In this document: one piece after another, positions 23,388 through 33,500 of the stretch | Layout: each line of letters opens with the position of its first letter | Numbering within the stretch: the stretch's first letter is position 1 | NCBI GenBank assembly: GCA_004335835.1 | Contig: RWJK01001384.1 | Location: 124,001-188,000 of the forward strand | Source of the DNA: Scenedesmus sp. ARA3 | Taxonomy: Eukaryota > Chlorophyta > Chlorophyceae > Sphaeropleales > Scenedesmaceae | Reading direction: 5' to 3' | Length of the DNA stretch: 64,000 nucleotides | Notes under the pieces: generated by a model | Databases searched by the model: none | What the model saw: the letters and a program-made list of their open reading frames with translations, nothing else | What the model was told of the DNA's origin: nothing | Program-made: the position numbers and the translations under genes

Positions 23388-23473
23388 CTGCTGCCGCTGT
23401 GTTGCTGTTCTGCAGGCGCCAGAAGATGTTTGGCCGCCACCCACACCATGTCAGCCACATTGCAGGCCACTGA
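19925..23473 (+). CDS. OTU-domain cysteine protease (deubiquitinase)
   Basis: Six exons: 19925-20342, 20783-21261, 21715-21794, 22134-22224, 22789-22946 and 23416-23473, giving 427 residues. The N-terminal about 280 residues are Gln/His/Ala-rich. The OTU core follows: DGNCQFRSVSEQLYG (about 295-309) with catalytic Asp295 and Cys298, then VRQQAVNHIK, FAYYCVGMAQDGTWGDE, LTLRAICDSFGVAVHVVTS and IAPMHYNSLR with catalytic His404. This closely follows the plant OTU subgroup with the DGNCQFR and HYNSL motifs, so ubiquitin-chain cleavage is expected. The last exon adds a short basic tail (RQKMFGRHPHHVSHIAGH). A stop directly after HYNSLR (TGA at 22948) would result if intron 5 were retained, giving nearly the same protein. 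The start is the first ATG of the frame. Introns 4 and 5 carry partial exon copies. Confidence 0.85.
21852..21866. repeat. Perfect odd-centred palindrome in OTU intron 3
   Basis: GTCATAT-G-ATATGAC: seven-base arms around a single G. A function is not evident. It resembles other odd-centred perfect palindromes at 50466 and 61242-61277. Confidence 0.7.
22064..22132 (+). repeat. CTG-rich array forming the OTU exon 4 acceptor
   Basis: CTG units with a few CCGCTG interruptions end in CAG at 22131-22133, which is the splice acceptor of exon 4. Confidence 0.85.
22302..22528 (+). repeat. Two partial copies of OTU exon 4 end plus donor, inside intron 4
   Basis: Copies at about 22302-22350 and 22492-22528 repeat the sequence coding MAQDGTWGDE, followed by GTACGG or GTGCGC as at the real donor (22224/22225). 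One copy changes Asp to Asn. Spacings between donors are 116 and 180 bp. Confidence 0.85.
22693..22718 (+). repeat. Partial copy of OTU exon 5 start with acceptor
   Basis: CTGATGCTGCGCATGATCTG after a CGCAG acceptor repeats the first bases of exon 5 (22789), 96 bp upstream. Similarity ends after about 25 bases. Confidence 0.6.
23054..23118 (+). repeat. Copy of OTU exon 5 end (catalytic His block) plus donor
   Basis: It repeats 22890-22954 and still encodes SRLEVFLTYIAPMHYNLLR in frame, then GTGAGCAC. Three of four differences within the exon part are synonymous. The following intron bases (GGCTGGCTGGC) are also shared. Confidence 0.9.
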
Positions 23474-25561
23474 CTGCTGCTGCTGCCACCAGCAGCAGCA
23501 GCTGCTGCTGCTGCTGCCGTGGGGCTGGGCCTGCCACTGCTACTGCCTGGTGCAGTGCTGGCCTAGCTGGTGCAGCAGCACAGGCAGCTGGTGCACGAAA
23601 TGATACCTCTGCACGTGATGGTTGCATCTGTGCTGGAACGTGTGGCGATTGTGTTTCACAAAGCCCGACAAGTGCGAGCATAGTGCGTGTTGATTGCACC
23701 TCTGGCTGAAGGGTTTTGGGGCATGTTTAATTAGGCATGGGCAGGTGCAATGGGGTGACTGGCTGCAGCTCAGTGGCTCGCCAAGAAGCAGCTGCCTCCT
23801 CTGGATGTGCTGCTGTTGACCATAGAGGGTGATGACAATGGGTGCAGCTAGTATGGGTGCAGCTGTTGTTGACCATACATGGTCTATGCTTAGAGGGTGA
23901 TGGCAATGGGTGCAGCTAGTGTGATCGTTGTCGGACCGCATTGCGGAGCAGTTGCATGCACCGTGCTTTGAGAAATTGTGCCGTAGCAGATCATGATGCT
24001 GACCAGCATCCAGTGTACAGATGAGTTACAGAAGCAGGTCGATTTGCTTTGCGTGTGTGGCCTGGAGTCACTGATACTAGCTCAAGCGTGTTGGTAATAG
24101 TATGTACTAGCTCAAGCGTTTTGGTGATAGTATGTACTAGCTCAAGCATATGCATGGTTGTCAATCCACATGTCAGGGTTGATGATGTCTGTTCTAGCTG
24201 TGTTGTTATATCACTGCTGTGTGCTGCTTCATCTGCCCGTATTTTTGCAGCTCAATGGGGGCACAGGGCAGATAGCAGCAGGGCAACCAATACAGTTGCA
24301 TCATAGTGTGTGCACCGGAAAGCCTTCTTTGACCTACTGTTCTTGTGCCGACAGACAGTTTGGCAATGATGGTGGTGATGGTGGTGATGATGGTGGTAAC
24401 ATTGATTTCGTCTGGCCTGCTGTTGCAGCTGCGCCAACATGCGCACCCTGTTGCTCCCCCAACTGCACAGCTCGTTCTGCAGCTGGTGCTCCTGCATCAC
24501 ATAGTGTTGCTTTGGGGAGGACTCTGCAGAGGCAGCTGGTTACGCATGATGCGCATTGTTGTTTTTTTGCGCCTGGTCAAGACTCCGCAAGGCGAGTGGC
24601 CATGATGCTGTTCATGCGGGCATTTTTTTCCAGGCGCCAGCCTCAGCAGCTGCAGCTGCTTCCAGCTGGAAGTGCCTTCAGCAGATATTGGTGCAGGCTG
24701 GAAAAGCATGAACTCCCCCAGCTTCCTATGCTAGTATTCATGAGTGACTTGGCATGTTTGGATTATCAGTTGGTGCTGAACAAGTCAGTTTGGTGCTAAA
24801 GCAGTACCAGCCTGGGTAAGGGTCTTATGCAGCTGGCATCGCCTGGGCATGCCGTACACGTCTGATCAGAACCTGACTGTGCCACAATTTTTGCATGATC
24901 AAGGCTCAAGCCAGCTACAAGTGGACACCCGCCGCCATGTTTGGCAGCGCCATGCCGGGCTTGGCCGCCGCGTGCGGCATGCAACAACGGCAGGTATGTT
25001 CACGTACGGCTGATCTGTCACTGCGCAGGCCACATTGCTGGGGCACATGTGATTGTGAGAGTCATGGCCACCCGCCAGCGCAGAGTAAACCCTGCGTCAA
25101 GCAAAGGGTGGGCTCTCTTCATAGCAGGTTCTGCTTTGTCGGCAGTAGTGCTGGCGTTGGATGCTGGTAACTTTCCACGCCCCAGCCAGCTGGCGCGGTT
25201 CGTGCGCGTTCATATTTATTTGTGAGTGTTAAGTGTGTTATTGCAGGTGGATTCCATGGTCTGGCTGAGAGGCACTGCGTGCCTGTGCTGCGGAGGGTTC
25301 GCCGTCCACAACGGCTTCCGTCCTTTTCCGACTCACCTGAATGGTAGCAGCGAATACTACAAGCAAACACGTAGCAGCTACCACTTGATGTGAACATACA
25401 CGGATCTATGTATCCTTGCGTCTTCAGTGCGTACTTTGCAGGCCGGGGTCGCTTGATTGGCCGGGGCTTCATCTACAGCTGTAGCCTTTTCCGTCCGTAG
25501 TGGCACAGACGCCCTTTAAAAGTTACATCCATGACGCTATAGTCAGGCTATTGGTGGACGC
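23474..25561 (+). other. Intergenic between OTU and pepsin-like genes, with tandem repeats
   Basis: No exon could be supported in 2.1 kb. It contains an imperfect duplication at about 23812-23922 (two copies of a TTGACCATA...GGGTGATG(A/G)CAATGGGTGCAGCTAG block), a 30-bp tandem repeat at 24075-24148, and a GGTGGTGAT-type run at 24367-24400. The right end should contain the promoter of the pepsin-like gene. I saw no clear TGTAA for the OTU transcript. Confidence 0.45.
24075..24148 (+). repeat. 30-bp tandem repeat, about 2.5 copies
   Basis: Units start at 24075, 24105 and 24135 with TACTAGCTCAAGC; the first two differ at two positions. Noncoding, function unknown. Confidence 0.85.
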
Positions 25562-26659
25562 ATGCACAGCATGTGCGTGATGGTAGTGACGCAGTGCAGT
25601 CTGCTGCTCGCCGTGTTGCTGGCCGCTGTGGCGTTCTGTGATGCCAGGTACGGGGCTGTTGAGTATTATTAATATGTTGATGAGGTTCTGCGTGCCTAAA
25701 AGGCGCGTTGGGTCATCAGCAAAGCACAAGCAGAGGTGCTGCATAGCTACTCTGCCACACCTTGCTGTCAGCAGCAGCAGGCCCATGCCTCTTGCAGCAC
25801 CTGCCTTTGCATGCAGCCCAACATTCAGCCAACAGCAGATACTGCGCGATGGGATCAAACATCATGTCGTTGTCCACCCAAAATGGTTTCCAAGCAGTTG
25901 TGCTTGCTGTCATCTGATGCATGGCACCAGCTGTCCCTGCAGCAACCCCTGCCAGAGCACTTCCACCATGCCGCCGCCCTGCTGTGCCTGCTCTTTTTTT
26001 CAAACTCAACACCCACAGGAGCACTGCTGGCTCCTATGTCATTTCTGTTGAGCATCAAACACTGGGCGGCCAGCGCTACCCTCGAGCAGCGCACGGCAAA
26101 GCAATGAGCTTCTTTATTGGCAGAGCCGACAAGGCCAGGCCCTACAGCTTTACCATCAACACAGCGTCATCAGTGCTGCTGATGACTTGCAGGACAGGCC
26201 CAGCCCGTGCCAACTGTCCTGCAGGACTTCCTGCAAGCAACAACTATGTCCTGCAAGCGGCCAACGCAGTGAAAGGCAGCAACTGCAGCAGCACAGCCAC
26301 AGGCGTTAGCTGTCCACTGCCAGACCCCCTGAGCAACAGGTGCTTTGTGTCTGAACCGGTGAGCGTGCTGCAGCTGGCAGCAGCTGCTGGCTATGTTTAT
26401 TTGCATGCCTGCTACTTGCTGCTCCGAGCAGCTGTGTCAGCTGCAGGGCCCGGCAGTGACAGCTAGGCAGGGCTGGATGAGCAGCAATTGGCATGAACTC
26501 CTGCCTTCAGACACACCCTGCTGCAGTAGAGGGCTATAGAAGACGCATCAGGTTGCGTCATCTGCTGCATTCCAGTTGTTGCCTGCTGGCCATGCATGCC
26601 CCTACACCACACACCTCAGCGAGAACACCCCCTTGTTGTCTGATTACGAGTCGTGACTA

Positions 26660-26720
<61 letters not shown>

Positions 26721-26770
26721 NNNNNNNNNNNNNNNNNNNNNNNNNNNNNNNNNNNNNNNNNNNNNNNNNN

Positions 26771-26826
<56 letters not shown>

Positions 26827-28386
26827 ACAGGCCACCAACCGTGACGGTAGCTACACCATCCATAATGCCGTCCTCAGCCAAGACATGATCACCGTGCGCA
26901 ACGTGTTATATGGCAACGTCATCTCCTTCAGAGGTTACTTTGGCTGCAGCCAAGCATCCATCAGCTGCGGCGCAGCCGCCAGCAGCTGCTACAGCGATGC
27001 CACCACCTGCCCAAAAACTGCAGCAGGCATTGCGCCGCTGTTCCAAGGCGGCTGCTCTGGCTCTGGCAGGGGTCTGACAGCAGGCTGGTCATTCGGCTCA
27101 AATAACGCTGTTAGTAACGGTGGGGTGCCTGCGGCTGGCACGCTGGCAGTGCCTGAGCAGCTGTTCAGGGCTGGTGCCATTTCAAAGCGAGTGGTGAGTT
27201 TGACTGGTGTGCAATGCTTCATGAGATGGAGTGTGTGCCAGAGGAACTGCCTAGATGCTGGCAACCTGCATTCAGATGGCACTGCTGCAGCGGCAGCAGC
27301 AGTGTATGCAGCAATGCCTGGTGAACTTCCTGCGAGTGACGTCTGTCCTGTGCAGCAGCTGCAGCTGCGGCGACAACGGCTGCAGCCTGTACTTTGATGG
27401 AAGTGCTGCTGCTGTGTGCGTCTTGTGCTTGCACAGACTCATGCATCTGCCGCGTGACAAGCAGCTAATGAACTGCTGCAGTCAGCTGACACAAACTACG
27501 TTGGCCATACTCACGCCCCTCTTCATCTGCACTGCATTGCTTGCAGATGGGCTTCTGCTACCTGCAGCCACAGAAAGACAACAACTGCAGAGGTCGCCTG
27601 CGGCGGAACAGCGCCGTAGTGCTGGGACCCGCCGTACCCAAAGACCTCACAGACACCATCTTGCCTGTGCAGACTTACTCTGCGCCACTGCTCCCAGCTG
27701 TGCTGCCAAAGCAAGCGCCAGGCGCAGCGTTTGCGTACGCCAACACCTACAGGTCGCTTGTTACAAGCGCCAGCGTGCCGGTTTACCTCAGACCAAACAT
27801 GACTCAGGGGCCTTGGAGTCAAAACTTCTCCGGCACAGCTGTCAGCTTCAATCCTGGCGAGCACAGCATGCTGACTGTGCCGACGCCAGTGTACGCGGCT
27901 TTCCTGGAATACTACAACCAGGCAGCTGCAAAGGCGCGGAGCGATGCTGCAGCTCAAGGGTTGACGATACAGCGCTGCCCCGCGCCGGTCGAGCAAGTGT
28001 GTGGGATGGCTTCAGATGCACCACACACATGCCAGCAGGTTTCAATGGCGACAGACGACCCGTCCAAGCTGGCCACGGCTACCATGCTGCTGCTGAGTAT
28101 GTACCCTAGCATAAACATAACGTTGCAGGGCGGGGCAGCGGCCGAGGTTGCTACGGCAATTGACCTGAAGCTTTGCGAAGATGACGGCAGCACAGGCGTA
28201 ACAAAAGGAGTGGCTGTGTGCTCGTATGTGCTGCCGGCGCCGGAAGGGGACCAGGGTTTTGGGCTGGGGGCGCCGTGGTTTACCGGCAAATTTGTGCAGT
28301 TTGATGTGAGCGGGGCAGCGCCGGGGTATGCTGAGTCGGTTGGCAAAGTTACGTGGAGCGATCCGATCAACTCGTGTATGTTCTGA
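25562..28386 (+). CDS. Secreted pepsin-fold-like protein lacking the first catalytic Asp
   Basis: Four exons: 25562-25647, 26019-26358, 26831-27193 and 27547-28386, giving 542 residues. Exon 1 encodes a classic signal peptide (CSLLLAVLLAAVAFCDA). Family A1 aspartic-protease-like landmarks follow: KARPYSFTINTASSVLLMTC (67-86), where a protease has Asp-Thr-Gly but this protein has Asn76-Thr-Ala; VSFNPGEHSMLTVPTPVYAAFLEYY; and a C-terminal GAPWFTGKFVQFDVSGAAPGY resembling the LG..F....V.FD block. About 20 Cys suggest a disulfide-rich extracellular domain. I infer a catalytically dead pepsin-fold protein, as in plant xylanase-inhibitor/nepenthesin relatives, but similarity is weak. A cell-wall glycoprotein of another family is possible. 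Intron 2 contains a CTG array with the assembly gap. Confidence 0.6.
26661..26826 (+). repeat. Long (CTG)n array interrupted by assembly gap
   Basis: Uninterrupted CTG units run from about 26661 to 26720 and from 26771 to 26826, with a 50-base N run between, so true length is unknown. The array lies in intron 2 of the pepsin-like gene and ends at the exon 3 acceptor (CACAG at 26826-26830). Confidence 0.95.
26721..26770. other. Assembly gap (50 N)
   Basis: Fifty unknown bases inside the CTG array. The round length suggests a placeholder rather than a measured gap. Confidence 0.99.
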
Positions 28387-29847
28387 CGTGTCTGTTGGTG
28401 TTGTGGAGGTGGGTGGGTGATGTGCTGCTGACAGACTGACCACTGCAGTGGCAGCAGCCGTCATGTTACCACCTCGACAGCGGCAGCAATTTAAAGCGAC
28501 CAATGACCCAGCTGTGGGGTTTATGCCAACAGCAAAGTACAACTTCTGGTGCACCCGCCAGTGGCAATGCAGGCAGCACCTGTCAACAGTTGAACGTTAA
28601 CAGAAGACAGTGCTCACACCATAACGTCTCTGGATGCTCTAATACATTGGCTGTGGTTCACGCGAGATTACGTGCACAATGCGTGTGGACAGGTGTTGTT
28701 TTATAGGGATTGCCGTCATTTGATTTTGGGTGTGTCGCATCACTTGAAATATATGGTTGGTTTGGCAGTTGCTCAGACACAGAACGAATGCAGCGTTTGT
28801 TTAGGTGTTGTGGGTGTCGCCGGTGGCGGCACGTGGCGTGCACATGACAGCTGTCTGCAGCGCAAACTGCGCTGCTGAAGCATTGACACTGCAGGAGCGA
28901 CAAATGTCTAAGAGCTCACCGCCTCGGTTTTCTAATGATTTTAGAGGCCATCATGATAGAAGTACGGCTGGCAACCTTTTCTGTGCTCTTCTTGAGGTAC
29001 TGGGCCCTTGAACACCGCCCTTTGTGTCACTTGTGGCTGAATCAAAATCAGCAACAGACATTGATATTGAGATTCAGTTGCTGATTGCAAGGCAGGTCCA
29101 GGGCACCATGTAGAGCCGTCTCTGTGGCATGCTTGTGTATGAAGCCCGGCCAGGGGCCCTGGCAAGGGCGGTGCGCACAATATGCAGCACTTGGCCCAGA
29201 GGCGGCCTCTGCTGCTCAACGGCAGGAGTAGCATCAGCAACAGCAACATCGTTTGTTTATTCAGTTGCAGCAACAACAGCTGTTAAAATGCTATGACTCT
29301 GTTGCTGCATCGGGCATCATGGTGTTCCAGTCTGGAACTTTCAGACTCTATCGGATAGGCAGCACTGGCGAAGCTGCCTTGCAGCAGGCTTTGGCCACCA
29401 GCCATGTCTGCACTTGTTTCAGCTGTAGGTTTGAAACCTTGCCCTTGCACCGCAGCTTGCTGTGGCTGGCCTGGCATACTGTTGATTCAACATGAAGCCC
29501 TGCAGCTTTTGCAGCGTGGCTATGCGCAAAGAGCAGTGGTGCATGGGGTGTAAGCACAGCAGCTGCCACATCCAAAACTCTACCAGCGTCTTTGGTGCCC
29601 CGTGCACTGTAAAACATCCTGTTTGAGCGACGATGCCGGCGTTGTGAATTTCGTCCAGCCACAGCACGCCACACACAGCACACCCTAAACCTGAAACTGA
29701 CAAGCAGGCGGTGCACTTGCCGCGCTTGCGTCCTTGAACCTGCCAGTCACCTTAGTTAATGTTCTGATTACGATGAAGTTTGTGTTTGGTGACGCCACGC
29801 ACGCTGTGTAGGCAGTGACTTGCTGAGTGTCCCTGGAAGTGGAGATC
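28387..29847. other. Intergenic between pepsin-like gene and SNF2 helicase gene
   Basis: 1.46 kb without a supported gene. A minus-strand frame at 29348-29716 has a fairly natural composition but no start-site, splice or family support. The region should hold the pepsin-like 3' UTR and the helicase promoter. Confidence 0.4.
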
Positions 29848-30484
29848 ATGAGCAACTCAACATCAACAGACTCGTCTTTCTATTCAGAAGAAGATGATGA
29901 TAGCTTCTATAGCGACGGTGATGACTACATGTACGGTATGGGGGGCATATATGGAGGACCTGTGCAGGTTGGCCCGCCTAGTAGGGAGGACTACAACGCG
30001 GACCCCTCTAGGGATCGCACATCCATTTTCTTAGGAGAACTCAGCCTTCCCGTCAAGGCAAGCATGGCCGCAACTCCACCAGCATGCTCAGCAGGCCTTG
30101 CACAGTGTACTGCATACAGCAGTGCCAGCCCTGCTAGCTGCTGTGCTCTTTGCCTGCAGCTGCTCGGCAAAATTATCATCAAGAATACATGAAAAGGCAT
30201 AAGGCCTCACTTTCTCTTTAAAGACTCCACTTGCACTGGTCAGCTGTGCGCAGCAGCGTGCCTGCACTTGCAGCGTCCATGTGCTGTGCTGGGCTTCATG
30301 CTGTGCCGCATGCTGAGCTGTGCTTCATGCTGTGCTGCATGCTGTGCTCACATTAACATCTGTGCAGGCTTGCAAGGGCTACACGATCGCTCAGCTGAAG
30401 CAGCGCCTGGTGCCGGATGGGCTGCAATACACGCCAGGCAGGAGCATGGAGGAGCTGTGCCTGGACAAGTGAGGTGCCACTTGT

Positions 30485-30517
<33 letters not shown>

Positions 30518-33500
30518 CGCAATTATTAGGCCACACCTGCTGCTGCCTTCATTCAGGGGTGCACAGCAAGAGTGATGCGTAGCCCATACCTGCCCTGCTT
30601 TGCAGTGAGGCGCGATGTAACACAGCATGTGCAGCGTGTGCCTGCACTGTCGGATAGCTGCTCGAACCTGCGCAGCATACATAGCCCTGGCACTGGAGGT
30701 GTATGCTGAGTCTGGCATCTCTGCATGCTGCTGCTGCTGCTGCTGCTGCTTTGTCTTTTCCTGCAGCCTGTTTAATGTGTCGGGGGGCTCGCTGCACAGG
30801 CCCAAGTACCTCACCTTTGATGTGCCTGAGGTGGAGGCGCCAGCAGCGGACGCCAACGAAACACAGATCATCGAGATCAATGTAGGTGCCAGCAGCAGCG
30901 GCTGTTGCATGTTCTGCGCCGTGGTAGCTCGCATGTAACAGCAGCAGCAGCATTGTGCAGCACCCGCAGCCCTTTCACATCGTTTACTGCTGCGCGCAGT
31001 CTGGCAGAGACGGCCAGCACAGCAGCGCGCTAGCAGACACAGCTGTGAGGTACTGAGCTGTGGAGGCTTCAGCAGCAGCGCACCCACGTGCACATGCTAC
31101 AGCCGCCGCAGCAGCAGCTGCGATCCGCACAGACAACAGTGCCTTGTGCCTCCGCTGCGAGGCACTGCCTGTGCCATGTGTGCTCTCCTTGTCCCCTTCC
31201 CCTCATATGACCCCTGCGTCTCATTCGTGCCCCTGGTCCTTATGCTGTGCTGCTGCAGGTGCTGCGCCCTGGCTACCCAATGTATGACATGCTCGTAGAG
31301 CTCCCAAACAGCTGTAGCATAGCCGAGGTCCGTGCATCCATCACACAGCAGCTGCAGCCGCAGCTGCCAAACGCGCCGCAGGCAGTGGTGCTGCTGTGGC
31401 GCAATGACGGTGCGGATGGCGGCATGCTGGTGACAGCAGCAGCGGATGATGACGAGCGGTTTGATGTTACCACGATTGACCCGTCGCACCCGAGGTTCAA
31501 GCGAAAGGAGCTGCTGGTGTGCTGGCTGCCTAAGGTGGGTGGCTGTAAATTCAGGGAGGGGTGGATCAGGGCTTGAGGAACGTGTAGCTGCTGTGGATTG
31601 TTGCATCGGCGGCGGCTACATTAGGTGCAGGCAGTGTTCTCAGCTGCTGTGCTGCAGCCATGGTAGCTGCAGGCATGACCTTCAGGGGATTGGGCTACCG
31701 CCTGCATGCACAATTGCCCACAAGCTGCTGCGCTGCCTGCCTGCCCTCCTGCCCTCCTGCCTGCCTGCCTATGATCTTGTGCCAGCTTGCTTCTTTAATA
31801 CAAGCGGTTGATGCTGCCTGCCTGCCTGTCTTCCTGATCATGTGTGCCCTGCAGGCGCCTGATGCCAAGGGCAAGCAGCCTGCAACGCCTGCTGTTTGCT
31901 TGCCAGATTTGTGGTCAAACTACAAGCGCTTTGCCTCCGTGCCTTACTTACATGGTGTGTCCTGCAGGCGCCTGATGCCAAGGGCAAGCAGCCAGCCACC
32001 CCTGCCGGCGAAGCAGAGCAGCACTACGCCAAGCAGTACGTGCTGCTGCAGCACATGCGCTACTCGCGGCGCACAGAGTACCTGCAGCTGCTGCCGCTGC
32101 CGGACGATTGTGTGTCTGGCGGCAAGCGGCAGCACGGCGTGCTGCAGGAGAAGCTGCTGCAGCTGCTGGACAAGTACTGCAAGTGAGCACATCATGTGAC
32201 TCATAGTATATGAGACAGGATGATTACATGTGGGTCTTGGCACCGTCTTAGATGGCATGAGCCACAGTAAGGTGAACTCTGGGTCTATGACAAAGAGGGA
32301 ACAGCCAAGAACACAATGCACTTTGTTTGTTGTATGTTTGGAAATGCTGGTTGTTCAGCGCATGCATTATGCTGGTGTATCCACACATCATAGTGGATGA
32401 TTGCCGAGTGCCTGCAAGCGTGAGACGATGTGTGCTGCAGCCCACTGCCTGCCGCTGTTGTTGTAGCGGTTTGGTGCATGATCCGCTGTGGTGTCCTGTG
32501 GTATCCGCTGCTGCGCTGACCCAAACGTCCCGCTGCTACCAAACCATTTGTGACGCTGCTCCAGGTACTGTTGGCGCGTGTACCGAGACAACCAAAGCCC
32601 TCCTGACCTGCATCTGCTGCGCACCGCCGACACAAGCGGCAATATCCACGGCACATACCGCCCCAACAACACGCCGCGCACCAACGCCGCATCGTTTGCC
32701 AAGCCTGGCGGGCAGCTGACCTGGCTCTGCCCGGACCTCATTGCCCAGCTGTATGTTGAGGGGCAGAATGTGCTGGGAGACCACTACAACCTGGGCCTGC
32801 GCGTGGATGAATCGCCCGCGCAGACAGCGCTAGCTTGTGAGTGTACGGGCTTGCGCTGGGCAGTGCTTATATATTGCTTGCTGCTGTAAGTTATCACATT
32901 CAAGTATCTGCATCAAACAGTCAGCACTGTCTGTGTCCGCTGCTGTCTCAAACGAGCGGGGCTTCTGGCCACATTTGACGGTCTCACCCATGTGATGCTG
33001 TGCTTATCACACATGCATTAAAAACGCATGTCATTCATCTCATCGGCCGGCGCTCCCTCCGCTCCCGTAGATGAGCGCGACTTCCGGCGCGACGCGGAGG
33101 CCGACCGCCGGCTGCGGCAGCAGCGCCGCAAGCTGCTGCGGCGGCTGCCGCTGTACGACGTGCTCAGCGAGCTGCGCGCCGCGGCGCAGCGCGTGCACCC
33201 CGAGTTCAGCTACATGGGCAGCACGCGCCCGGCTGTGGCGGTGCGGCTGGCGCTGGAGTGCCCGGACCCGGAGCGCAAGCGGCACGGCGTGGCGACGCTC
33301 AAGGTGCGCAGATGGCTTGTATATGAACATGTGTAATAACAAGGGGGTGGCTGCAGCTGTTTGGCAACAGGCCAGCAGCCCTGCGTGTTGTGGTGGTGGG
33401 TGTGGTGGGCAGTTTGCTCAGAAAAGCACCAGCCAGCAGCAGCCGCTTGATTTGTGTTGTTGAGCTGGCGCAGTTGGCTTTGTTTGGCCTTTGGTGTCGC

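Noticed and set aside
24075..24148. 30-bp repeats as a CRISPR array
   Set aside because: Units are directly adjacent without spacers, and the genome is eukaryotic.
24893..25225. Exons of an extra gene upstream of the pepsin-like gene
   Set aside because: Frames are short, have no motif, and I could not link them in phase to the signal-peptide exon, which is a better start.
29348..29716. Minus-strand 122-residue frame between genes
   Set aside because: Composition is plausible but there is no family match, upstream signal or poly(A) support.
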